DNA from: Liolophura sinensis
Taxonomy: Eukaryota; Mollusca; Polyplacophora; Chitonida; Chitonidae
NCBI RefSeq assembly: GCF_032854445.1
Contig: NC_088297.1
Span: 17,373,127 to 17,437,126, forward strand
Length of the DNA: 64,000 nt
Direction of reading: 5' to 3'
The first letter of the stretch is position 1. Each line of letters starts with the position of its first letter. Below, piece after piece: positions 1-10,729 of this stretch. The notes under the pieces are model-generated. The model saw only the letters and a program-made list of their open reading frames with translations. It did not search any database and was not told the origin of the DNA. A program made the translations under genes and the position numbers.

Positions 1-232
1 GCTCGGATAGCACAGTTGGTAGAGCATCTGCTTTGGGAGAGGTAGATTCAGGGTCAATCCTCGATCTACTGAGACACTCTGGTTTCAGTGAAGCAGCACT
101 ATATCAAAGAGTGGTTTAACACTGTCCCGCAACAAGGAGGCACATTACATACACACTAAAGATTCCTTCATCGTCATATGACTGAAAAAGTGTTGAGTAC
201 GACATTAAACCCCAAGCACTCACTCACACTAA
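1..232 (+). mobile_element. SINE family B (tRNA-derived), plus orientation, partial
   Basis: The window opens inside a tRNA-like head (A-box-like CACAGTTGGTAGAGCATCTG, then a B-box-like GGGTCAATCC). A short body and a tail follow (AAAGATTCCTTCATCGTCAT, then GTACGACATTAAACCCCAAG and CACTCACTCAC). It is the reverse complement of the copies at 26609 and 32315 but much shorter, so it carries an internal deletion. The left end is cut by the window edge. Confidence 0.8.
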
Positions 233-305
233 CACAGTGGGGTGTTGGGGTGAGAAACATACGGTAATTAGAAGTTTTTTACTGTGAGAAAAAATAACTA
301 CTCAC

Positions 306-388
306 TCAACTGGCTGATGTTATCAGCACTGCCAGACTTGATCTTGATGATTCGATGAGCCAGTTCACGCGGCTTCGAAACAATGGTA
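306..388 (-). CDS. TMCC: TMCC-family gene, exon encoding the VSKPRE / SGSADNI segment
   Basis: This 83-base internal exon is read on the minus strand. The acceptor is a pyrimidine-rich tract ending in CCACAG at 389-390, and the donor is GTGAGT at 305-300. The frame enters with one base completing a codon and leaves with one base. It encodes 27 residues including VSKPRELAHRI and KSGSADNISQL. Vertebrate TMCC1/2/3 have VSKPRE followed by a basic stretch and FGSADNI, so family membership is clear. TMCC proteins are ER-membrane proteins with a C-terminal coiled coil and two transmembrane segments; TMCC1 acts at ER-endosome contacts. That C-terminal part is not seen here and should lie on exons before base 1. 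The paralogue cannot be decided. Confidence 0.9.
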
Positions 389-1134
389 CTGTGGAGAGAA
401 AAATGATGACATAAGCACTCCGACTGCTCCAAGAATTCACGGGAAACTTACTGATTAGTGCACTTATTCTTATACATGCATTCTACTGTAAGATGTTTAA
501 CCTCTTTTGTTAACACATTTTCAGTCGTTACACCTACATGCAGTATAAGGATACATCCGTTAGGATTTAATGATTTGACTGTTGTTTAACGACCTATTCA
601 AGAATGTTTCAATAGACCTATCCGATTTGTCAACCAAGAACACACAACTGACCAATCATAAGCAGTACTGCCGTAAATAGGTCAACGAAATGTCCCAACA
701 CAATGATTACAAATGTTCAATCTTTCTAGGACTTCATGATCTCACAACTGCTTCCACATGGAATGGAATGAAAAGTTGTCATCAGAAGGGTTGGGGTGGG
801 GGGAGGGGCACTGGATGTGATGGATTCTTCCATTGTGTGATGGCAGTAATGTTTATGGATGGAGGAAGCCAGAATGCCTCGAGGAAACCACCGCCCACCT
901 CAAGGTATCTGACAAATCTCCTGATTTAAAGCAGTAGCTAAAACAGCAAGAGTTGAATTCAAACATGCACTTTTTACTGTTCAAAGGCCATACAGACGTG
1001 AGGATCCCATTGTCTAGGATGGATAGTATAGCTGTGGGATTCAACGGCTCTTGGGGATCCGGCTATTAGACAAATTACTACAAATGTAGCCATTGTTCTT
1101 GGCCAATATCATCACCTGGAGTGGGGGGGGGGGG

Positions 1135-1245
1135 GGCTGTTTCTCAAAGGGGCTGTAACCTTACACTGGTCGCTAATGCCAAGTCAGCCTGAGCGGTCAT
1201 GGTGATTAGGCCGGTGTAACGTTACAACCCCTTTGAGAAACAGCT
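1135..1245. mobile_element. Fold-back (palindromic) element
   Basis: Two arms of about 37 bases (GCTGTTTCTCAAAGGGG at 1136 and its complement CCCCTTTGAGAAACAGC near 1228) enclose a loop of some 35 bases. Imperfect 17-bp direct repeats containing TTGGCCAATA flank it (about 1092-1108 and 1266-1283). This is consistent with a small fold-back MITE. A poly-G run abuts the left arm. Confidence 0.65.
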
Positions 1246-1591
1246 GCCAGAAAGTTCATGGAACAATTGCTCTTTGGCCAATAATGGCCATCCTCTAGCC
1301 ACTAGTACTCAATCATTACACATGTGCCTGTACAGTAAATGTGTACATGACTTCAGCAATAGAGTCTTCTAGATAGGTTTTTTTCCCTTAATATACACGT
1401 ACACACAAGACCTTACTCAGGCACCTGAAAGGAAAAGCCTGCAAATGAAATATTAGAAAAAGGACTCATTAATGTCATCTACCTTACTAATCTGTAGTAG
1501 ACAATTTTCAAACAAACACACTTTTCAGGGCATCTGACAGCAGAGACCCCATTCATTTATTAAGGTACATTATGACTAGAATAACTCAAAT

Positions 1592-1862
1592 TTATTTGAT
1601 TTATTTATTTGATTGGTGTTTTACGCCGTACTCAAGAATATTTCACTTATACGACGGCGGCCAGCATTATGGTGGGAGGAAACCAGACAGAGCCCGGGGG
1701 AAACCCACGACCATCCACAGGTTGCTGACAGACCTTCCCACATATGACCGGAGAGGAAGCCAGCATGAGCTGGGCTTGAACTCACAGCGACCGCATTGGT
1801 GAGAGATTCCTGGGTCATTACGCTGCGCTAGTGTTCTAACTGACTGAGCCACGGAGGCCCCC
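1592..1862 (-). mobile_element. SINE family A, full length
   Basis: This is a complete copy on the minus strand. It has a tRNA-like head (CCGTGGCTCAGT A box, GTTCAAGCCC-type B box), a conserved central block with GGTTTCCTCCCACCATAATG and CTTGAGTACGGCGTAAAACA, and a TTTA-rich tail. A perfect 13-base target-site duplication, GAATAACTCAAAT, flanks it at 1579-1591 and 1863-1875. The layout resembles the deeply conserved metazoan SINE domains described from molluscs; that name match is from memory. Confidence 0.93.
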
Positions 1863-2984
1863 GAATAACTCAAATATGAAATCATTTTTGAGATTGTTCA
1901 CAATTCACAGTGCTGTTCCAATTCATCAGTTTCTAAAGCTACACCTCAACTTCCACATGATTTGATTCATTAGGCATAAACTGCCATGGGGAAATGGAGG
2001 AAGCATCTGTGGGTAGCATGAAATCAAAACATTTGGAGTCCCACTGCCTTCATCAAACGATGTTTCTTAGAAATTTAATGGCAAAAATTTCCAGGTACAT
2101 GGGTTTAATGTACGTAAGTTTTACCCCTAAAATTCTATGAACAATAAAACACACAAGTCTAGGGATATACAGTAATGAATCTGCAATGAAAATATTCATG
2201 AGAAAAACACCATATACAGACAGGTACCAGTACAGGTACATGGTAGTAAGTAAAACATGTTGTGCGGAATGACCATAAAAATCTCAAATAAACAGACAGT
2301 TGGTAGCATATTTTTCTTTAGCCACAACACAAAGTCAACACTAGGTGTGCCTGCCCCATCTTCAGTGACTTGAACACCGGAATGACCTTACCTGGGATTC
2401 AAAACCTTCCTGCAAGCAGATGTTGCAGCTGCACAGATCTAACCTGACATCACCAATAAGAATCTCAGACAGAATCCACAAAACCATTCCCAAGTCGATT
2501 TAAAGTATGATTTTACAGATTAATTTTGGTCCCTGTAAATTGAAATTCTGACAACTTCTTCAATATGTTAACATATGGACATAAATGTTGTCAAAACGTC
2601 AACTTCCAGTTCCAAAAACGAAGCGTGGTCAAAAGGTTTCAAAATTTGACTGAAGCCAGAAATGGCCTTGTGGAATCTGCCTCCAGCCACTGACACCTCC
2701 ATGTACAAAGTCCTATCCAAGGACCACGCTATATAACACCAAACAGTTGTGCACAAGGATGGAGGACTATGGAGCACAGGTCATGCTTTAACCTTTGAAA
2801 AACCACTCGGGAATTCCCTGTGCTTAAGGATTGTTAATGCCACGTACTGTGTGAAATATGGACAAATGAGCAAGCATGTATGAATAATCAATAGCGCAAA
2901 TCTTTACAGATGTACATGTCAATGATTGGGCAACTGTATTTCAAGTCATCGCTGGTTGTGGGCCAATGATGACTACATTTTATC

Positions 2985-3600
2985 CACATATTAAAGTACA
3001 GACTACAAGGCACTGTATGTCCATACAATCATGTATTATATGGGGAAAGTCTAACAGCAGGAGCTCTTCAGTGTTTAGCTTAGTCAGTAAAAGGGTTATA
3101 TGTAGCTTTCAGAGATAGAGAATCAAGGTATGTGGGAGGTATTGGGCCATTTCCGAGAAGTTTTAGTTTCCGTTGTAGCTTCAACAGTGCATGCAGCGCC
3201 ACAATGAGCTTAACATCACACAGAAAAAAAAACCCTTGAAATTCTATTTCGCCGCAGTGACACCTGTTGTGAGAGAAAATCATTTGGGACCCCATTATGC
3301 TGTATCTGCATCTGCTGTATGATCAAACAGCACCTAGTGTCTATATTTACATGCTAACCATGACGTGTACTGAATCCACCATGTACTATTACACAAGTCC
3401 GCAGGGAGTCACAGCCAACAGATCTGTGTTACACAATGAAACTGGAATGATCTTATTTATAAATAGAGAGAAAAAATCTTGACAACTGATGTACATTAAG
3501 CCAGTGCTTTAGTGTAAGTTTTAAGGCTAATATCAAATCTATTACACACACATATTAAAGTACAGACTACAAGGTACATTGTACATACAGCCATACATAA
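2985..3600 (+). repeat. Local direct duplication of about 50 bases
   Basis: A segment starting CACATATTAAAGTACAGACT and continuing ACAAGG...CATAC occurs at about 2985-3035 and again at 3549-3600. The two copies sit about 560 bases apart in the same orientation. Confidence 0.7.
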
Positions 3601-3689
3601 ACATGCATGTGAAGTATTTACAAGGTGGATATGTCACAAACAATAGGATCTACATTAAAGTTATTAAAATAATATTTAGTTTGATTTTG

Positions 3690-3860
3690 GTTTAATGCGT
3701 TGAGCATGTTAATATTTTACTCTTACACTTTCTCGGAGACAGATTTATGGGTGGAGAGAACCCGACTGCTCACTGTATAAAGCCATGTGCCATTCTTCGC
3801 CAGCTAACCTGAAACCTAAAGCTGGAACTGGATTCAAAACCTAGTCTCAATGATATGGGA
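3690..3860 (-). mobile_element. Degenerate tRNA-derived SINE remnant
   Basis: A region with a B-box-like GGTTTTGAATCC (minus strand) and a GTGGAGAGAACC core resembles old SINEs elsewhere in the window. No duplication of the target is visible. Confidence 0.4.
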
Positions 3861-3861
3861 T

Positions 3862-4022
3862 CAATGGGAAACAATACTAAGTTATGGCCCATGACCATAA
3901 CACACCTACCGCCATCTGGATGTTATCTAAGGGAAGATGGTACTCTGTGGTATATAATTCAAGGGAGTTTAGGGAGTTATCTTCCCTTGGACAAACATCC
4001 AGATTGGTATTGTTTCCAATAG
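3862..4022. mobile_element. Fold-back MITE-like element
   Basis: Inverted arms GGGAAACAATAC (3866) / GTATTGTTTCC (4007) and ATCTGGATGTT / AACATCCAGAT, plus AAGGGAAGAT / ATCTTCCCTT, give a long imperfect hairpin about 160 bases long. The left arm carries a short insertion. No coding capacity. Confidence 0.65.
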
Positions 4023-5947
4023 GAGGGTTTTGAGTGAGCTCTTTTCTTGTACAAGATAAAAATAGTCCTACTGTTGTCAACTGATTTGTAAAAAACATGT
4101 CAGGCAACTTTTCCGGACATTAATTTACCGATTGCCTGTCTCAGTTTTGAGGCACAAAAGACAACCTTTTCACCGCAGGAATTTCTTATACAAATATCCA
4201 GCTCTTTAATTTTCTCCATCGACTGACTGCTCTAATAAACTTTTGTCAGATGCTTATATTACAGTCAATGTAAACAAAAATTTTGTGTACCATACCATTT
4301 GTGACATGGTAAAGTATGACCTTTTTTACCTTCAACAATAGAAGAGTTCCAACCAGAAACTCACCCATGGCTGCTGCCCGAACACTTTCAACAGAGGTGG
4401 ACAGAGTCTTAGGATGAAAGGTTTATGTCTTCAGAGCTACTGACTAAACCCTTATCACATATAAATGGTGAGATAAGTGCTAAGTCTTGAAGATGTTCTC
4501 ACATTCTACAAAAATGAGATTATATGTATACGTATATATCAAAAAGGCTCTCGACTAGCCCCATCCTACACAACAACAACATCACCAGTAGATGATGATG
4601 ATGATAACATAAAGGTGTGGTTTACTTACTCTTTAGCACCCTTGATGTTATCCACAACCCCGCTGGCAACATACAAAAATATCATACAATAACTCATCTT
4701 GTTCAGTTCATACAAAATACACCGTGCAACACTACTGTACATACAAATACGAGTAGGGTAGTTCTTTAGCTGGTCTAGCTGGAGTTCCAATCATGGAACT
4801 GATGAATTTTCAAGCACACAAGACTGATAACTAATGACTGAAGCCATTTAATTACATGCCTTGCATGCAACATGATCAAGACTGACAGTTCCTTTGTTTT
4901 CTTATTTCATTTATTGTGTTTACTTTTAAGACTTATTTAGGATTCCTTAGAGAAAAGTGTACCATAATTCTTTACAATCATTTCTGTCACAGAGATGTTA
5001 GAATTCTGATTCCACAGTTGGAGCTTAACAAGATTTCCCCTTTGTAAAGTGACACTGCTGAGTTAAGCAAATGCATCTCTCATAACAAGGAAGATTATCA
5101 GTTTGGAATAAACTGCTGATTGGTTTCTTTCTTTTAGCACATGTACCTTTTTTGACTTTCAAGGCCAAGAAGAAAATGGAAGTATATGTAAACAAAAATT
5201 AAAACAAGGAACAATATTTCCTTTTTTTTTTTTTTTTTGCTTAGGGAAGCATATTCTATATTTGTGTACAGTGGCCAGTTTCACTACTGAAACAATGATT
5301 TTTATTCATGCTGCACACACTGGCATGTTAAAAAAACAAAAGCTGGAAGACTTTCTATTCAGAAATATTTTGGAAGACTTATCGAACAAGCTAGATTAGT
5401 TGGCCAGTAATTGATCACGTTTTACAGAATTAAAAAAAAAAAAAGCCAAGCTCTATACACAGAAACCGTACTTCAGTGAAAATTTAAAAAACAAGTAAAG
5501 AAAAAAAAAAGTAAATAAAATAAATAAAGGCTCAGTGCCAATAAGTTTTTGACAATCTGGGCGAAGTCAGAATTGCAAGCAAGACTACTGATCTTTGCGA
5601 AAACGTTCAATAAAGAGGCAGACACAATATCTAACTCACAAGCAAATGTTAAGTTTTATTCTTGCTGATTTACAATCTCTTGCAAAATGTATTAACGCAT
5701 TTGCAGTATACATCACTAAATTGTTTTTCAAGCCTTTTATAATTAATATCTAGCAATATTTCCTATTTGGTAGCAAACAATAGAAATGCCGTAATCCTAG
5801 AAAGCTTAAGACATCAGCCACGAGTGATAAGCTACATGTACTGCTATTTAAACCTAGTGAAACTGACAGACCTATTTACAGAACACCACAGAGTCGTCAC
5901 TCAGGTACCACAACACAGAAGAGTGCTAATCAGGGGTGACAACTCAC

Positions 5948-5992
5948 CCAGAGAAACCTGTTATTCCATCCACTATATTAGCACCCACATCT
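5948..5992 (-). CDS. TMCC: TMCC-family gene, 45-base microexon (DVGAN...GITGFSG)
   Basis: This is a 45-base minus-strand exon. The acceptor is a long T-rich tract ending in GCTTTCAG, and the donor is GTGAGT at 5947-5942. Entering in phase 2 it reads DVGANIVDGITGFSG, which matches the DVGAN/DVGAK...G.SGF connector after QGLK in known TMCC proteins. The single first base completes the Lys codon begun by exon 9815-10040. The last two bases (GG) are completed by the T that opens exon 306-388. All three exons therefore join in one frame. An overlapping plus-strand ORF is a shadow. A second AG lies two bases inside the exon, but using it would break the frame. Confidence 0.9.
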
Positions 5993-6289
5993 CTGAAAGC
6001 ATCAAAATGTCCCAAAACAGAGGCCATAGTGAAAATGATATACATATAGGAAAGAGAGGTAGTCTAACTACATGTTATATCACTTGAGAAAAAATAAAAA
6101 CAGAAATAAAACAAAAAAAAAGTTAGAATCTGAAAGAAGAAAATGATAACTAGAACAGGATAAAATATGCCTTTTCACGCTTCAAAGTAGAGAGAAATAA
6201 TGTCACTGATCAATCTATTCGTCTACATCTACCCTAAACGACCATAAATTTCATCCATGACTAACTTGCCCATTCTTCCCGATTCTGAG

Positions 6290-6500
6290 AGTTGTATTGA
6301 TTTTTAAACAGAAAACTGTCCTGAGGTTTGCTTGGAATATCAGATCATATTCTACTAGAAAACTGTAAGTATCAGCACCAAGGATAATAATTTGTGACAT
6401 TTGCCTCTAAAAATGCACTTTTGTGGGCGAAATTTGAGGTCATTTATGGTAGTTACATTTTCAAACTACAGAGATTCTGTGTTACATGTAAGTAGAACAC
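6290..6500 (+). repeat. Dispersed repeat family 1
   Basis: It shares a string of motifs with 39790-39930, 46785-46900, 50195-50420, 54245-54335 and (inverted) 61260-61500. These are ATCAGCACCAA, TTTGTGACATTTGCCTCTAA, AAATGCACTTTTGTGGG and GAGGTCATTTA. No ORF or terminal feature was identified. It is an old, diverged interspersed repeat. Confidence 0.55.
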
Positions 6501-7934
6501 AGTACAAGTCATATGTATATTGGTGCTGCAATAATGATAGGTTATCCAATGGTGTCATTTTAGCACTGTGGTGGCACCAGACAGGGGACACCCAAACAAG
6601 CCATAGCACGAGACAATCGGAAGTGATAACTGAATACCTTGGGCTTCAAAATGATCTTTACTCAATCAGAAAGACTGGTCTTAACAGAAAACATGGAGGC
6701 CCTCTGGAGGGGTTGTCCAATAGTCAGACTGGCAGAGTTGGTAGATTTTATGAGGATGAAGCTTTGCTGCTTGGGGAACATTGCCAGTGGTCATTTTCCC
6801 TGACACTTACCCAGTGGGATTTTCATTTTTTTTTTCCTTCCCAAATTATAGCAGGAGTGTGGAAAAGAGCATAAAATAAAGTACAAGTGGGATCACCCAA
6901 CAAGAGCAGCAAAAACGACATCACGAAGGAGAAGATAACAAGTATGTGCAGCATTTCAGTTTTGTGCATTCCAACTTAAAATATGAGCTGAAACCTCAAA
7001 CTGATTTGTCACGGTACCTATGTCCTAAAGTATGAGAACTTGGCAAAACCCCTGTCAAAATAACAGCCCGGGCAAAAGACTACAGGTACAAAAAATTTAG
7101 ATTCGTTAACTGTCTGCTACTGATCAGGCAATGCTAATCACCAAACAAAGGCGAGCCAAGAGATCTTGGGTTGTCCTTGCGACAGATGGATGTTTCAGTG
7201 GGGAGAGGGCACATTTTGTAATCCTGTAAGGCGGCACTAGGGTCAAGCATGGCATAACATAAGCATCCAACCCAAATGAATTCTGTATACGTGTAAACCC
7301 TACTGCACCCCTAATAATTCTCACTGCTGGAAAACAAAGTTACTATGTCATAGGGTTCTTATTTACTATTAGAGAAGGAGGTCAGAGCTCAAAAACGGGC
7401 AACTGAATTTCAAGTAATAATGTCACAGGTACCACTAATACAAATGGTCAGAGTATCCCGAACAAGTCACCAGAGGGGCAGCAGCAGATGGCTGTCCGCA
7501 GCCTGCTCCTTACCCTTTTGAATACCCTACATGAAAACAAGGGTTGAGCTCTCTACACTTTCACAAAACTTATTTTAATAAACCATATTTTCTGCAAATT
7601 ACTTTGTCTAGGTTATTTTATTACTCAATTCAAAAATTACTTTTAAACTAAATGATTCACAAAGTTTTGGAGGACTGGCTGCTCAATTTATTTACATGGG
7701 TTATCCCTATGAAGTGACATGGGTCCACACAGGGTCCACACAGTCCATGTTGACTTTCCCTTTTAACAGTACTGATAAGGGGCTTGGGCACTGTTCTCTT
7801 CCTTAACGTACCTATTTTTCAGCAGCTATAAAGTAACTTAGTTGGTACCAGGTTGAACACGACATGCGTTGACAGAGAACACATGCACACAGCCACTTGT
7901 ACACAGTCTTTGCCATTCATGTATGTATTGCATA

Positions 7935-8100
7935 CAACCATGGAACTATTCTGTGTAGACTGTTAAAATTATGCCTTTGTGATGACCTGAAATTGGCCAA
8001 GCCAACCAATATGGATTTGTCTCCAAAGGCAAGTTAAAAGTGTCCCTAAAAGTTGGATTTTATATACGAAAAGGTTGAGGAATTAGATTACACTCATATT
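7935..8100 (+). repeat. Dispersed repeat family 2, diverged copy
   Basis: It contains TCTGTGTAGACTGTTAAAAT, GGCCAAGCCAACCAAT and AAAAGGTTGAGGAATTAG, in the same order as the better copy at 59055-59280. Confidence 0.55.
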
Positions 8101-8183
8101 TACTGTTTCCCCTCACTCATAGACACGACTGGTGTCACATGTGTAAGTGCAAAATCCTTGATCTGGCATTGGACATCAATCAA

Positions 8184-8392
8184 TTCATTACTTGGTGTTT
8201 TATGCCATACTCAAGAATATTTCACTTAAACAACGGGGCCAGCACTTTGGTGGGAGGAAACCGGGCAGAACTCGGGGGAAACCCACGACCATCTGTAGGT
8301 TGCTGACCCACCTTTCCACGTACAGCCAGAGAGGAAGCCAGCATGAGCTGGACTTCATTGGTGACGACATTGGTGAGTGGCTCCAGGGTCGA
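8184..8392 (-). mobile_element. SINE family A, 5'-truncated
   Basis: The tail and central block are intact but the tRNA-like head is missing. Flanks ACATCAATCAA (8173-8183) and ACATCAGTCAA (8393-8403) match at 10 of 11 bases, suggesting a truncated target-primed insertion. Confidence 0.85.
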
Positions 8393-9814
8393 ACATCAGT
8401 CAAACAAATAAAATATAAATGAATGAATGTGTGAATGACTATTGCTTTCTACCACTTTGGCAATATTGCTGGTGAGGTTTAAAGAAATCAAAATCCTGAG
8501 ATCGGTGAATAAGAGTGCAAAAATGTCAGTGTAGCACATACGTTAAAACATTAGAAATAAAATCACCACCGAAAATCATCTTCATCAAGTATGTACATTA
8601 CACACTTCATCCTGAATCACACTGTAAATGACATGGACAGATTCTTGTATGCTTCTGTAACATGTAAAACCACCAATACGGCCCTATAAGCACCGACAAA
8701 CATATAGCCACCAAGGTTTGAGAATATTTAAGGTGGGGAAATCTTGTTTGAGACTCATCCTCAATAATCAACATGACTATAATCAACCAAAGAAAGGTTA
8801 CAGGTAGATGTATATGATGTTCACACAACTGCTGTCTCGGCTGATACAACATACCTGAACTTTAATCAAAAAATGATTAAAATGATCGATAGGAGAGTTT
8901 TGGAGTTCAAACTCTTTTATTGCTAAAGGGACAAGGACTCTATCATGTCACCTCTCAAAAATGTTAGGCTACTATTCAGGATCATATTTACTCTAACATG
9001 GACATGGAAGTTTCACAAAAAGTAATTTAGAGTAAATGAACTTTTGAAATGAAAATTGTGAAGTTGAAGGTCTGTGAACTTGAGAAGTTCCTAAAAGGAA
9101 AGATGCATTATTTGTACCTCTGGACAACAATGAGACAGCTGATCCGTATATTCGTGTGATCAAAAGCTTGCCTAACATTTTTCATAAGTCACATGATATA
9201 GCTGGACCGTTTTACCTTTGACGGCAACAGAGTTTGAACTGGAAACTGTCCTATCCTGGTACATTAATGATGTTTTACTTCCCCTATCTGCGGCGACTGT
9301 ATACATACAAGTGAACACGGTTGTTTCTCCAGGTCTATTTCCTATAGCAAGTATACACGTTAAAACAGCACTAACAGTTGCCGAGGGTTGGTCGTCATGA
9401 TTGTAAGATAATGCCTTTTCCCAGCTGACCTAAGGATGCAGCCTTCTTAGGTTGGAAAAGATAAACTTGAGTGTCAATCAGAATACATGTACATGTAGCT
9501 GTTTCAATGAACTGAAAAGTGGAGAGCGGAATTCACCTATTCAGAAATACGACAGCAAAGAATTCCACTGAACCAACGCTGTACACAGACAGACAGACAG
9601 GCAGACAGCACCTTCTTCATCAGATCTAAACCTAGTTCACAACAAAGTTAGCATAGAAAAGCGGCGGCTAGACACCCTGAAGAACATGTTCCCTTCGCCT
9701 AAAAAATTGAAGCATAGATTTTAAGCAACCTATAGCCCCCTCCCATCACCATGCACAATGATTGGTTAATGGAATGCAGGAGTGTCCCAAAAAAGGGAGA
9801 ACTCTAGCACTTAC

Positions 9815-10040
9815 TTCAAACCCTGGCTCATTGCCTGCAGCCTCTCTTTGGGATGTTTATGACTCGGGAGTCCATGAATCTCTACATCTTTAAGTCTCTT
9901 ATGATACGTCTCCAGCTTCTTTTGCATCTGATTAATCGTCTGAGCGGACTTTTGGTTTTTCTTCTCGAAAACGTTCTTGATTCGCTGCAGTTGTTGTTTG
10001 TCCGCATTTGCTGCCAGGCGGAGATATTCGTTGACATTTG
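9815..10040 (-). CDS. TMCC: TMCC-family gene, conserved coiled-coil core exon
   Basis: This 226-base exon is the best-conserved piece of the gene. The acceptor tract ends CTGTTTTCAG and the donor is GTAAGT at 9814-9809. It enters after one base from the previous exon and leaves with two. The translation runs [16 protein letters not shown], then [17 protein letters not shown], then [12 protein letters not shown] and ends AMSQGLK. This follows the TMCC signature (EYLKLANxADKQQ, [34 protein letters not shown]) almost without gaps. The segment is a predicted cytosolic coiled coil with heptad leucines. The family assignment comes from remembered vertebrate TMCC1/2 sequence, not from a search. Confidence 0.97.
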
Positions 10041-10560
10041 CTGAAAACAGACAGACAAAGTCAACATCTTTAGTACATAATTTCAACATCACTGTGGTTA
10101 TATCAAGATGGTGTCCTTAATTAGTAGCTGTTTTACGCCGCACTCAAGAATGTCTCACTTATACGTTGTTGGCCAGGATTATGATGGAAGGAAACCAGGC
10201 TGAGCTTAAAATTAATTACAATTTATTACGTCAATTTGATAAGCATGAAACTCACATTTTTATATTTAACTGAACTTAAAATTAAAATTAAATTAATAGC
10301 AATCATATGGATTACTGTATTTCACCTAAAGTTTGGCCTGTAAAAATGCACTTTCAGAAGAGTGTAAAAAGCCTTAAATTAATAATTTTGATGCAAACGC
10401 ATTTAGTTGTTTTCTGATATTAATTAAACTGAGGTGGATGAATAAATCACAAACAAACAAAATGTACCTCTTGAAAAAACAACAGCTAAATACAAATTAA
10501 AATTCAATACTCACAACAGCCAGATTTAACTCAGAACAACATGGAACATGTATCACTCAC
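10041..10560 (-). other. Intron within the coiled-coil region
   Basis: A 520-base intron carrying an 83-base fragment of SINE family A (10125-10207) and a short family 1-like stretch near 10318-10375. The remainder is AT-rich with nothing recognisable. Confidence 0.8.
10125..10207 (-). mobile_element. SINE family A fragment
   Basis: Only the tail-proximal part of the central block is present (TTTTACGCCGCACTCAAGAA and the GGAAGGAAACC motif). It lies inside the TMCC intron. Confidence 0.75.
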
Positions 10561-10729
10561 ATTCTTTGTTAGCCTGCTCAGTCTTTATGTGGCTCTTGAC
10601 TTTCTGAATTTTACTCTGCAGATGGTCCATGGCCGCTCGCATGCGTACTGGATCGGGAGCGTGCATCTCCATTTCGTCCAGCGCTGCCTCCGTGCTGCTG
10701 CCATTTTCCTTGGAGCTTCCTGTGTCCAC
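10561..10729 (-). CDS. TMCC: TMCC-family gene, first coiled-coil exon
   Basis: This is a 169-base exon on the minus strand. Its acceptor tract, GTCTGTTGCAG, precedes GTGGACACAGG, and the donor is GTGAGT at 10560-10555. It enters in phase 0 and leaves with one base (T), which with CA of the next exon makes Ser. The protein starts acidic and Ser-rich (VDTGSSKENGSSTEAALDE). It then gives PDPVRMRAAMDHLQSKIQKV and SHIKTEQANKE, aligning with the PDPQRTKAAIxHLQQKILKLTEQIK...ARDD region that opens the coiled coil of TMCC1/2. A TTG-started ORF that overlaps the intron edge is not a real start. Confidence 0.93.

Larger units (their letters stand above)
389..5947 (-). other. Intron between the 45-base exon and exon 306-388
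   Basis: This 5.6-kb intron holds a fold-back element (1135-1245), a full SINE (1592-1862), tRNA-derived SINE remnants near 2370-2440 and 3690-3860, a short local duplication (2985/3547) and a second fold-back element (3862-4022). It also has poly-T (5222-5238) and A-rich tracts (5430-5525). Two exon-like microsites (18 bases near 2390 and 43 bases at 4365) were judged unlikely. The rest looks like unique AT-rich intron. Confidence 0.75.
5993..9814 (-). other. Intron upstream of the 45-base exon
   Basis: It holds a dispersed repeat (family 1) at about 6290-6500, a family 2 repeat at about 7935-8100, a SINE family A copy (8184-8392) and a short CAGA microsatellite (9586-9608). The 157-codon plus-strand ORF at 6401 runs through the family 1 repeat and shows no domain or splice logic. 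Confidence 0.7.

Noticed and set aside
2388-2405. An 18-base stretch with AG before it and GTAAGG after it (minus strand), in phase with the TMCC exons.
   Set aside because: It lies in a tRNA-like SINE remnant (GGTTTTGAATCC is a B box), and the family connector is already complete without it.
4365-4407. A 43-base exon-like segment on the minus strand (TLSTSVESVRAAAMG in one frame) with a good GTGAGT donor.
   Set aside because: Its length would break the frame between the 45-base and 83-base TMCC exons, and its acceptor is weak.
6401-6874. 157-codon plus-strand ORF.
   Set aside because: It runs through dispersed repeat family 1, has no recognisable domain and no supporting splice or promoter signals.
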